Of a stretch of 16,900 nucleotides of DNA, positions 9,256 through 16,900 are shown in pieces. Numbering within the stretch: position 1 is the stretch's first letter; every line of letters starts with the position of its first letter. The stretch comes from UBA7396 sp036172015 (GTDB lineage Bacteria > Patescibacteriota > Gracilibacteria > BD1-5 > UBA6164), in the NCBI GenBank assembly GCA_036172015.1, contig JAVHSE010000026.1, positions 1 to 16,900 on the forward strand, given 5' to 3'. The notes beneath the pieces were generated by a model that was given only the letters and a program-made list of their open reading frames with translations, had not been told where the DNA came from and did not search any database. The position numbers and the translations under genes were made by a program.

Positions 9256-9714
9256 ATGAAAAAAATTACTACTTTTGCTATGTTACCTCTTATAACTTTA
9301 GCTTCTTGCTCTAAAGATACTACTCCAGTTGTTACTCCTGAAGCAAATCCTGTTGCAAATGAAGCAATTCCTGAAGCAAATCCTGTTGCAAATGAAACTT
9401 TAAATACACAAATAACTACTACTACTAATGAAACTGGAATAGTAATAAAACAATTTAGACTGACTTATGATTTACCAGATGGACAACCTCTTGCTTTTAA
9501 TGGAGATATCGAAATAGAAAATGGAAAAATAAAATCAATCAATTTTCCAGAATATGATCTCTCAAACGATGCTTCTTATGAAGTAAAATTTGCCAAAGCC
9601 ATGCAAGTAGATTTGATAGGAAAAGAAATAAAATGATTACAATATGATGGTATGAGTGGAGCAAGTTTAACAACAGATGCTTTTAATAAATATCTTACTA
9701 CTATCAATCAATAA
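9256..9714 (+). CDS. Small lipoprotein, possibly FMN-binding-domain-like
   Basis: Predicted lipoprotein of 152 residues: signal peptide MKKITTFAMLPLITLASC with lipobox LASC, so Cys18 would be lipidated and anchor it outside the membrane. A Pro/Ala/Glu/Asn-rich linker follows with two copies of PEANPVANE, then a compact domain from about residue 60. 'DIEIENGKIKSI' followed by the C-terminal 'SGASLTTDAFNKYL' resembles FMN_bind domains, where the Thr of S-G-A-[ST]-x-T can carry covalent flavin; this is a resemblance, not a firm match. The frame crosses one TGA (9634-9636) and ends at TAA; in the standard code it would lose about 26 residues including this motif. Only 1 of 8 Gly codons is TGA. 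It is monocistronic, with its own promoter and terminator. Confidence 0.85.
9336..9396 (+). repeat. Tandem 33-bp period repeat inside the lipoprotein gene
   Basis: Two copies of an identical 28-nt segment (9336-9363 and 9369-9396) spaced 33 bp apart encode PEANPVANE twice in the linker after the lipid anchor. Exact nucleotide identity points to recent duplication or slippage, which could change linker length in 11-residue steps. Confidence 0.85.
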
Positions 9715-9741
9715 TCAAATAACATTTTAATTATTGTACTG

Positions 9742-9770
9742 AAAAAATCCTCGCTTCGCGAGGATTTTTT
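9742..9770. terminator. Bidirectional terminator between the lipoprotein and glucosaminidase genes
   Basis: A perfect 13-bp stem (9742-9754 with 9758-9770, core ATCCTCG / CGAGGAT) with a tight TTC loop, an A-run on the left and a T-run on the right. Its GC-rich core stands out sharply. It serves both convergent genes. Confidence 0.93.
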
Positions 9771-9774
9771 GCTA

Positions 9775-10275
9775 TTAAAAACTTGCGATTTTTGTTTCGT
9801 CAAATTTTTGTAAATCACACTTTTTGATGATAGCAGATACTTTTTTATCATATCTAATATCATCAGCATAACTTTTTGCAATCACTGTAATGAGTTTGTA
9901 ACTGTCATCAACTCCATTCATAATGATATTTCGAAACACTCTATAAGCTCTATGTTCTTGTAGGGTTTCGAGATAAAATATAATACTTTCATTTACACTG
10001 ACAAACTCAATCAATTTTCCTTTTGAGGAGAGTCCGAAGTGATTATTTCTTTTTTTAGCCGAGAAACTTGTTCCATAACTCGATTCTAAAATTGCTTGCC
10101 CCAATGCTAAGGAAGTAGGAATTAAAGAAGCAATACCACCTAATTGAGCTTTTTGCTCTTCAATCTTTCCACCCATCCAATTTACATATTCTCTATCTTT
10201 ACACTGAGCATAGCTCGAGAGTGAAAATAAAGAAATCAATAAACACATCAGAAACATACATAATCGACACTGCAT
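9775..10275 (-). CDS. Secreted Bax/FlgJ-like glucosaminidase
   Basis: Predicted wall hydrolase of the mannosyl-glycoprotein endo-beta-N-acetylglucosaminidase-like (Bax/FlgJ C-terminal, GH73-type) group, cutting the glycan backbone. It has 166 residues with a signal peptide (hydrophobic residues 7-20, then SSYA-Q). The core 'IPTSLALGQAILESSYGTSFSA' contains the expected catalytic Glu (E64) in the ALESSWG-like motif; 'NNHFGL' and 'AKSYADDIRYDKKVS' (usual YATDP.YA.K) confirm the family. ATG 10275 is chosen over an upstream in-frame TTG (10290) because a GAGG Shine-Dalgarno sits 9 nt before it. It is the only gene here with no in-frame TGA at all: all nine Gly are GGN. It is convergent with the lipoprotein gene. 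Confidence 0.88.
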   Translation of the reverse strand: MQCRLCMFLMCLLISLFSLSSYAQCKDREYVNWMGGKIEEQKAQLGGIASLIPTSLALGQAILESSYGTSFSAKKRNNHFGLSSKGKLIEFVSVNESIIFYLETLQEHRAYRVFRNIIMNGVDDSYKLITVIAKSYADDIRYDKKVSAIIKKCDLQKFDETKIASF

Positions 10276-10284
10276 TTCTATATA

Positions 10285-10288
10285 CCTC
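10285..10288 (-). promoter_or_regulatory. Shine-Dalgarno of the glucosaminidase gene
   Basis: GAGG on the minus strand, 9 nt before ATG 10275. It falls inside the short extension that a TTG start at 10290 would imply, which argues for the ATG. Confidence 0.55.
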
Positions 10289-10344
10289 AAAGTAAAAAAG
10301 GAAGGTGAGTATATTAAAAAAAATATATTTTCCTAATTTTAAAT

Positions 10345-10380
10345 AAAAAAAAGACTGGACTTTTAGGTCACAATCTTTTT
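10345..10380 (-). terminator. Terminator of the peroxiredoxin gene
   Basis: On the minus strand a stem of about 12 pairs with one bulged base and one G-U pair (AAAAGATTG-T-GAC against GTCCAGTCTTTT), a 6-nt loop and an 8-T run. It lies 18 nt after the peroxiredoxin stop. The stem pairs better as minus-strand RNA. Confidence 0.75.
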
Positions 10381-10397
10381 AATTATTTTGTCTTATT

Positions 10398-11009
10398 TTA
10401 ATTCAGAGCTTCATAAACTTCTCCAGCTATTTTGATTGAAGGAGTAAGGGTTTTACTTCCAACAGCCCATTTTGCAGGACAAGCTGTCCCTGGATTATTT
10501 CTCATAAATTGTAATGCTTCTATTTTTCTTATAAGTTCATCACTATTTCTTCCAAGAGGACCAGAAGTTATCTCTATTCATCTTATAATTCAATCTGGAT
10601 CTATAATAAAAGTTCCTCTTCCAGCAATTCCAGTTTCATTGTCAAGAATATTATACATATCAGCTATTGCTCAATTATGATCAGCAAGCATAAGATAAGG
10701 AAATCCTTGCATAAGTCTTTCGTGTTTTACCCAAGCTCTATGGGAAAAAATAGTATCAGTTGATACTGATAATATAGTCACTCAAAGAGTATCAAATTTT
10801 GATTTTACATCAGCCATATCTTTCAGTTCTGTAGGACAAACAAAAGTAAAATCAGCAGGATAATAAAATAATATTACCCATTTTCATTTTAAATCTTCAA
10901 GTCAAATACTTGTGTCAGTATCTTTAATAGGATCATAAGCTGGTAAATGAAATAAAGGAGCAGCTTGATCAATTTTTACTATTTCGTTATAATATTCTAA
11001 ATCTTCCAT
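10398..11009 (-). CDS. Typical 2-Cys peroxiredoxin (AhpC/Prx1 type)
   Basis: Cytoplasmic thiol peroxidase that reduces hydrogen peroxide and organic peroxides. It has 203 residues. The peroxidatic Cys is C58 in 'YYPADFTFVCPTE'; the resolving Cys is C177 in 'NNPGTACPAKW', which makes it a typical (dimeric) 2-Cys enzyme. 'SVSTDTIFSHRAW' and 'RGTFIIDPDG' are family motifs. By hand count 6 of 15 Gly codons are TGA. The 'GGLG' motif of overoxidation-sensitive enzymes is not seen. The reductant (AhpF or thioredoxin) is not in the window. It has its own promoter with a Fur-type palindrome, so peroxide or iron control is likely (inference). No Shine-Dalgarno is seen. Confidence 0.96.
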
Positions 11010-11024
11010 AATATTTATTATTAA

Positions 11025-11065
11025 AAAATAATCTAAATGAGAATTATTCTCATTTAGATTATTTT
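11025..11065. promoter_or_regulatory. Perfect 41-bp palindrome with Fur/PerR-type core
   Basis: Two 20-nt arms (11025-11044, 11046-11065) are perfect reverse complements around a single T. The core TGAGAAT-T-ATTCTCA (11038-11052) has the 7-1-7 layout of Fur-family operators. It overlaps the -10 and start region of the peroxiredoxin promoter, where a repressor would block transcription. On the minus strand the hairpin is followed by six T, so it may also terminate read-through from the PBP gene. No Fur/PerR gene is in the window. Confidence 0.7.
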
Positions 11066-11088
11066 AGTATTTTTTTTCGTGAAGTCAA
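11061..11088 (-). promoter_or_regulatory. Candidate peroxiredoxin promoter
   Basis: TTGACT (11083-11088) and TAAAAT (11061-11066) are 16 nt apart on the minus strand, in the gap between the PBP stop and the peroxiredoxin. The -10 overlaps the end of the 41-bp palindrome, and the start would fall inside it near 11054. Confidence 0.55.
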
Positions 11089-11097
11089 AAGATTTTT

Positions 11098-14000
11098 TTA
11101 TCTTTGTAAAACCTCAAAAGAGATAGTTTTTTCTGATTTATTAAAGAAAAAATCAATAGCTTCTATTTTGAGAGTATGTATTCAGATAGAGAGAGAGTTA
11201 TCTTTATTGATTTCTTTGATAAATTCTTTTCATTCTCATCACATACTATATGGTTTTTCATCTAGATATATATTGAGAGATTTGATTTTTGAATTATCTT
11301 CTATATATCATCTGAAATTAAAAAATTGGTCATTATAAATAGAAACACTTTCTTTTTCTGGATTGGTAATAAAAATATTTGGTCAATACATATCTTTTTG
11401 AGCAATACGAATATTTTTTATATCATCAGCAGTGAAATAAATGCTATCAAAAGCTCTGATAGTAAGATTATAATTTCATTCATATCATCAAGATGGAATA
11501 ATGATATTTCATTTCCAAATTCATGATTTTTGAGTTTCAATGTCATTTATTTCTTGAATCATATTTTCTCAAATGAGGATTTGTAATTTTTTGAGAGGAT
11601 TGATACTATTGTAATTAATTTCAACATAATTATTTCCGACTATAAAAAGAGCATTATCTTTTATTAAGGAAGAAATTTTTATATTTGCATTTTTTATTTG
11701 ATTTTGATCTCTTATACATTCCATATTTGAATAATTCGTGATGATATTTGGAATTCATTCAAATTCTTTGTTTCCATAATTTTTTGCCCGTTCTTGCACT
11801 CCAGCTTCCCAAACTTTATTTTGAGGATCAATATCATGAAAATCTATGAGGTATCATTTTTTTATAGCAGAAGTTGGAGTATTTACTCAAATAATACCAT
11901 TACATAATCCATCTACTTCGATCATTTTTAAACTTTGATCATATATTTTTGGAATATTTTTAAAAAAAGTACTCACCGTAAAATTTGGATCATATCATTC
12001 TGGAGCAAGGAGTCATGAAATTTTTGATATTTTTGTATACAATAAATCAGCTGGTTTATCCCAATCAAGTTTTTCTTTTTTTTCTAAAGCAAATTCCATA
12101 AAATTTTTCCATATTGGAGCAGCTCCATTGAGTCCATCTGCATTTCCAGCTAGTGCTTTCCCGTTTGTATTCCCTATCCAAACTACTGTTGTAATTTGTG
12201 GAGTATATCCAGCTGTCCAAAGATCTCAAGGAAGGATTTGTTTTTTTCCATTCGTCATAAATAATTTATTTGAAGTTCCCGTTTTAGCACAAGCTCTTCT
12301 CTCTTTAAGTGTTAAATTTTTATTCCAAAAATCATTTGGTCTTGAATAATCAGCTGATAATATAGTATTCATGATATAAGCTGTTTTTTCATCTAATACT
12401 TTTACTCCAGCTGATATTTTCTTTTCTTCAATTATATTTCATTTACTATCTTTTATAAGAGAAATAGGATTTATTTCTACTTTATTTCACATATTTGCAA
12501 ATACACTATATGCTCAAAGAAGTTCCAAAGGAGTCATTTCTCCAGTTCCAATAGCAAGAGGAGCTCAATAATAAAAATTATCCTTGAGTGATTTTACTCC
12601 AGCAGTTTTTAAATATGCAATAATTGCTTTTTGTTCTCCAGCAAGAAAATATGCTTTTATAGCTGGAATATTTCTCGAATGATTGAGAGCAGTCATAATA
12701 GTCATTTTTCATTCAAATTTTCCATTGTAATTATTTGGAGTATAATTTCATGAGAAAGTTGTTTTTAAATCATATATTGGAGTCAAAGGGCTAATAGGAT
12801 TTTTATCAATAGCGAGACCATACACAAAAGGTTTAAATGTAGAACCAGGTTGTCTTTTTGATGTCAGCATATTTACATTTCCGTCAATTTCTTTATTGAA
12901 ATAATCACTTCCACCAACAAATGCTATAATATCTCAAGTTTTATTGTCAATACTTATTAATGCTCCATTATTGGCATCAAATTTTTTAAAATTTTCATTT
13001 ACTTGATTTTTTACCAGTTCCATAGCTTTGTCTTGAAGTTTTGGATCAATGGTAGTATAAATTTTAAGTCATCATTCTTCTAAAATAGATTCTCAATATT
13101 TTTGTGTTAAATAATCCTTTACATAAAATACAAAATGAGGATATTTAATATTTTCTCTATATTTATTAAACTCAAATCAAATACCTTGCAAAAAGGTTTC
13201 TTTATATTCATCAAAACTTATTTTTTTATCTTCAAGCATCCTTCAAAGGATAAAATCTTTTCTTCCTATTTGGTATTCAATGGAAGTTTCATTTTGAGAT
13301 ATTTTTATATTATTTAAAAATGCTAATAAATCTGAATAATTCATTAAGCTACAATTATCTTGATCAATACTAGAAACCAGTTTTTTATATTGAGATTTTT
13401 CTAATCAACACAGTAAAAGTCAATTTTCTCATATTCTCGTTGCTTTGAGATTTTTTATGAGATTTTTGAATTCATTTACGAGGACTTCGTTTGCTTTTAT
13501 ATCAGGTTTTTTGATGAGATTTATTTTACTTGCTTCGTCATTATTGTGATACATATAAAGATTTCAAACGAGTCTATCATAATGAGTATAGGGAGAATAA
13601 TAAGTTGGTCATTTTGGAATACTTGCTAAGATACTTCATTCTAAAATATTTAAATTTGAAGCTGATTTTGCAAAAAATGTTATACTTGCTTGTTCTATTC
13701 CAAAAGCATTACTTCAAAAAGATATTTGATTAAGATAGAGTTCTAAAATTTTTTGCTTTGAATAATTATTGGTCATTTCATAAGAAAGATAAGCTTCTTT
13801 TACTTTTCTTTCTAATTTTCTTTCATTACTGAGAAATACTGTTTTTATGAGTTGTTGAGATATAGTTGAAGTTCATTCAATTTTGTCAGATTTTCAAGAA
13901 ATATAATTAAAGAGGGCTCTTACGAGTCATTTAAAATCTATTCCAGGATTTTCAAAAAATGTTTTATCTTCTCATGATACAATAGCATTCGTCATATTTT

Positions 14001-14283
14001 TTGAAATTTTATCGTAATTGATATAAGTTCTTTTTTCATCTCAAAAAAAAGTATAGAGTTCATTCCCCTTTTTGTCATATATTTTTGAAGATTCTTTTAT
14101 ATCCATTTGTTCTAACTTTTTAATACTTGGAAGAGGTTTGATATAGTTTACATATATCATGGTACTTCATAAAATTGACATCAAAAAAAATCAAAATAAT
14201 CCATATAAAATAAATATTTTTAGTATTCTATTTGATTTTTTTACATATTTTCTTCTCGTTATTTTTACTCTTTCAAATCACAT
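11098..14283 (-). CDS. Class A penicillin-binding protein (PBP1A-like)
   Basis: Bifunctional peptidoglycan synthase of 1061 residues: glycosyltransferase (GT51) polymerises lipid II and transpeptidase cross-links stems outside the membrane. Basic cytoplasmic tail, one membrane helix (about 19-46), GT51 about 65-245 with catalytic E105 in 'SGEDKTFFENPGID' and 'EGTSTISQQLIKTVFL'. The family's usual His in ED..F..H.G is Asn here (N112). The transpeptidase shows all three penicillin-binding motifs: S481 in STFK, S536 in SRN, K667 in KTGT. About 350 residues follow, including Ig-like beta-rich repeats near the end ('GPNIFITNPEKESVSI'), longer than many PBP1A. The start follows the LCP gene by 11 bp, so they form an operon. 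No Shine-Dalgarno. Confidence 0.95.
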
Positions 14284-14294
14284 AATTTAGATAG

Positions 14295-15707
14295 TTAAAA
14301 ATCTAATAATTTATAATCATCTCAAATGATTATTTCAATTTTTACATCATCTTCTTTCCCATATTTTGGCAATGATTGTACTTTTTCACTTCATCAAAAA
14401 ATAAATAACTCGAGAGCTTCTACTGTTTCTGGCTTGATTCATCAACTTCATGTTGAATAGAGTATTTTTGATTTGGTATATTTTTCTCAAGAGGTATTTC
14501 AAACTGAATTTTTTGCAGGGATATGAAATCAATATTTTTTTAAACTATCTCAAAGTATATTAGCGAGTCCAGAAATTTTTGTAGCATTAAATATATTTAT
14601 TTTTAAATTTTCTGTATAGATTTTTGGATAATTAAAAACGAGATTGGTATATTTTTCGATAGAAGTGTAATCAGATAATGAATTATAATCAGCTCATTCT
14701 TGTATTAAAACAGCAGCTCAACCAAATTGATCTCTTGGTGGTACGGTTAAAAAACCTCATTTTTCACATACATCAGAGCCATAAAAACAAGTATCATTGA
14801 GGTTAGAACTAACGAGATTTTCTTTTGGAAGATCTTTGATATATAAAGATAAATTTATAATTTGAGATGCATCTAAATCACTGACAATATATTTTTTTAT
14901 AATTGAGTAAATGGATTTCATTTTAGAAGGATTGGTGAGAATTCAAAGTGATAAGATTTTTTCTCGCATTGCTTTAATAATTGCCTGTTGTCTGAGTGAT
15001 CTATCAAAATCACTCGTAGAATGACGAGATCTTGCATATTTTAAAGCTGTACTTCCATCCAGAGTTTGAGGACCAGCTTGAATTTTAAATGTTTCATAGT
15101 GTGTTTTTCCGGGATAACTCGTATCAATAATAGCATTTGGAACATTAATATCTATTCAATCAATCATATCAATGATTTTTCTAAATCATTCAAAATCTAG
15201 ATTGATAGAATAATGAATATCTTCTCAAGTTATATTTTTTATCAATTCTTTTAAATTTTTCATTCCATCGATTTCTTTTCAAGTTTTCTTTAATCATCTT
15301 GAATAGGCTTCATTTATTCTTCATTTTCATCCAGTTGGGTATTCTACATAGAGATCTCTTGGGATAGAAAAGAAAGAAACCATTTTTTTATTATAATTTA
15401 TAGAAGCAATCATAATACTGTCAGTCAATTCAGGAGCATCATTTTCTTTTCATCCTCTTCCAATAATAAGTATATTTGTTTTCCCATCTGCAGATTTTTT
15501 TATATTGTTATCTGTTCATACATTATCAAATTTTAGCTGAAATCAAGCAAAATTAAACATGCTACGAAAATCAAATGTAATATTTGATACTTGAGCAAAA
15601 AATCAAAATCAAATAAAAATTATAAAAGCTACACTCATAGATCATATAATGAGTGTAATAATATTGGTTTTATTTTTTGATTCTATGAATCCCTTTTGTA
15701 TTTTCAT
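14295..15707 (-). CDS. LytR-CpsA-Psr (LCP) family glycopolymer ligase
   Basis: Membrane-anchored phosphotransferase of the LCP family, which moves lipid-linked glycopolymers such as teichoic acid or capsule onto peptidoglycan. It has 470 residues from ATG 15707. One membrane helix (about 17-38), LCP domain about 75-260 with 'TDSIMIASINYNKKMVSFF', 'SIPRDLYVEYP' and 'ALKYARSRHSTSDFDRSLRQ' carrying the conserved Arg and Asp residues. A C-terminal LytR_C domain follows ('LKINIFNATKISGLANILG'). An in-frame GTG at 15761 would add 18 residues with a Lys-rich tail (KKKKIAKKK) and cannot be excluded. It sits 11 bp upstream of the PBP gene, an operon in which wall synthesis and wall decoration would be made together. 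Confidence 0.94.
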
Positions 15708-15788
15708 TAAATGAAAAATATCTATGGCTTTCTTTTTTGCTATTTTTTTCTTTTTAAACACTTTTAGTTTTTAAGTACTAACTTTGTA

Positions 15789-15816
15789 TTTATATTGAAA
15801 AGTAAAAATAATTCAA
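15789..15816 (-). promoter_or_regulatory. Candidate LCP-PBP operon promoter
   Basis: TTGAAT (15811-15816) and TATAAA (15789-15794) are 16 nt apart on the minus strand. The -35 lies in the loop of the possible terminator of the upstream acyltransferase gene. A start near 15782 would precede both the GTG (15761) and ATG (15707) candidates. Confidence 0.45.
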
Positions 15817-15830
15817 TTTTTTTTACTTTT
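15798..15830 (-). terminator. Possible AT-only terminator of the acyltransferase gene
   Basis: Perfect 11-bp inverted repeat (15798-15808 with 15820-15830, AAAAGTAAAAA / TTTTTACTTTT) with an 11-nt loop, overlapping the stop codon of the acyltransferase gene. Each arm has one G-C pair, so the hairpin would be weak. Confidence 0.3.
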
Positions 15831-16872
15831 TCTTAAAATTTCAAATAATACAAGCAAATTTCCAATTTACTATATATATGATTGGTATTAAAAATAAGAA
15901 AGTACTTATAAGTTGTATACCTCATATCCAATAAGATTTTTCAAAAATAAGATATCAAAAAGAAAATTTTATAATAATTGCTAAAACTAAAAATTTTATT
16001 CCTTCAAATCATAAAATAAGAATTGAATTTTGACCTAAAAAATCAAGAATTTTATTTTTTGGAATATTTTTTGCTATGATTATAAAACTCAAACATCATA
16101 AAAATCAATTGAGTAAAAAAGCAAAATAATTTTCTCAGTAATAATTACTTGAAAAATTTATATTTATTTTATTGAGAAAATATATATTGAAAAATATTAA
16201 AAATGGTATCAAAAAAATATATTTATAATTTATTTTCTCAACAAAATATGTAATTTCATTTTTATATGCATGTCAAATTCAGTAAAATAAAGTTGCCATC
16301 AATGATATTTCTAAACTAAAAGGAAATCTAAAATAGAAATATTTACTTTCTATATATATGAGTATTGAAATAATAAATAAAAATATAACTCTGTAGATAC
16401 GATTTGTAATATATTTATTAATAAAAAAATAAATAATACTTACCATAAATAAACATACTAAAAACCAAGTAGGGGTATTAGTAAGATTTGAATTATCAGG
16501 AATGAATAAATAATTTCAATTATCAGGTATTATTAAATAACTTCCATAAAAAATTCACTCAATAAAAGAAATAAATGTCGTAGAAAAATCATTTTCACTT
16601 AACAATAAATCCTTTGTCTTTAAAAATAAAAACATAAAAAAATTAAAAAAAACATACGGAATAATGAGTCTTTGAAATTTATTTTTTAAAAAATCTCAAA
16701 AAAGAGTATGTTTTTTATCATGAAACATAAGTCCAGATAAAAAGAAAAAAAGTATAATGTGAAATGAAAATAAATAGCTTATGAGTAAACTATGATCAGG
16801 AAAATAACAATGTCATAATACAATAAGTATTATCCCAATTCATTTTAGATTATCTACCCAAGTGATTCTCAT
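15823..16872 (-). CDS. Acyltransferase-3 family membrane protein
   Basis: Integral membrane protein of 349 residues, predicted to transfer an acyl (often acetyl) group to an extracytoplasmic sugar or wall polymer. The N-terminus 'MRITWVDNLKGIGIILIVLGH' has the family's R..D.L+GI.I..V..GH, with the conserved membrane His (H21) where catalysis is proposed. 'FSFHIILFFFLSGLMF' is the second signature. About ten hydrophobic helices are visible, and there is no SGNH domain. The substrate is not evident; lying upstream of LCP and PBP genes fits a wall or glycopolymer decoration role (inference). ATG 16872 is fixed by an in-frame TAA two codons upstream. Highly AT-rich, with Gly mostly TGA. No Shine-Dalgarno. 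Confidence 0.88.
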
Positions 16873-16900
16873 AGATTACATTGATTTAAATATATGAAGT

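Noticed and set aside
9336..9396. Direct repeats as a CRISPR or mobile-element signature
   Set aside because: There are only two copies, in frame within a lipoprotein linker and coding PEANPVANE; there is no spacer structure.
11089..11110. Short hairpin at the PBP stop codon (AAAGAT / ATCTTT)
   Set aside because: Only 6 A/T-rich pairs with no T-run; the 41-bp palindrome just downstream is a far better terminator candidate.
1..16900. A region full of pseudogenes with premature TGA stops
   Set aside because: The breaks are all TGA at conserved Gly positions and no frameshifts are needed, so this is an alternative code, not decay.

Overview
The window comes from a very AT-rich bacterium that reads UGA as glycine (translation table 25). 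This is visible directly. Nearly every gene is broken by in-frame TGA under the standard code, and becomes a full-length protein of a known family when TGA is read as Gly. The TGA codons fall on invariant glycines, for example the paired Gly of SecD 'LGLDLQGGV', several Gly of the YchF G-domain, the Gly of the RlmN tail 'AACGQL' and the TrmB 'EIGTGLG' loop. TGG is still used for Trp in the same proteins. All 14 genes stop at TAA. UGA=Gly is known from Gracilibacteria (BD1-5) and Absconditabacteria (SR1) of the Patescibacteria/CPR. I infer that lineage but cannot choose between the two.

Layout. Positions 1-1908: secD on the minus strand, divergent from a SulP anion transporter gene (1909-3585, plus). 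A bidirectional terminator separates sulP from the convergent rlmN (3615-4661, minus). A small HxlR-type regulator (4765-5070, plus) diverges from rlmN and meets trmB tail to tail (5074-5718, minus). Next come ste24 (5720-6949), an L,D-transpeptidase with a Tat-like signal (7034-7996) and ychF (8059-9135), all on the minus strand. A short plus-strand lipoprotein gene (9256-9714) ends at a shared terminator facing a secreted Bax/FlgJ-type glucosaminidase (9775-10275, minus). The rest is on the minus strand: a 2-Cys peroxiredoxin (10398-11009), a large class A penicillin-binding protein (11098-14283), a LytR-CpsA-Psr protein (14295-15707) and an acyltransferase-3 membrane protein (15823-16872).

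Theme. Much of the window serves the cell envelope: protein export (SecD), membrane proteolysis (Ste24), peptidoglycan synthesis and cross-linking (PBP1A-like, L,D-transpeptidase), wall hydrolysis (glucosaminidase), attachment of glycopolymers to the wall (LCP, probably an operon with the PBP) and possible O-acylation. The remainder is translation and RNA modification (RlmN, TrmB, YchF), a transporter and redox defence.

The most notable non-coding signals are a perfect 41-bp palindrome with a Fur-type 7-1-7 core on the peroxiredoxin promoter, a palindrome inside the hxlR promoter, and several promoters that overlap the terminator of the upstream gene. I found no CRISPR array, transposon, tRNA or rRNA, and no clearly new defence or mobile system. 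The genes are mostly recognisable families in a recoded genome. Every intergenic stretch is under 300 bases.
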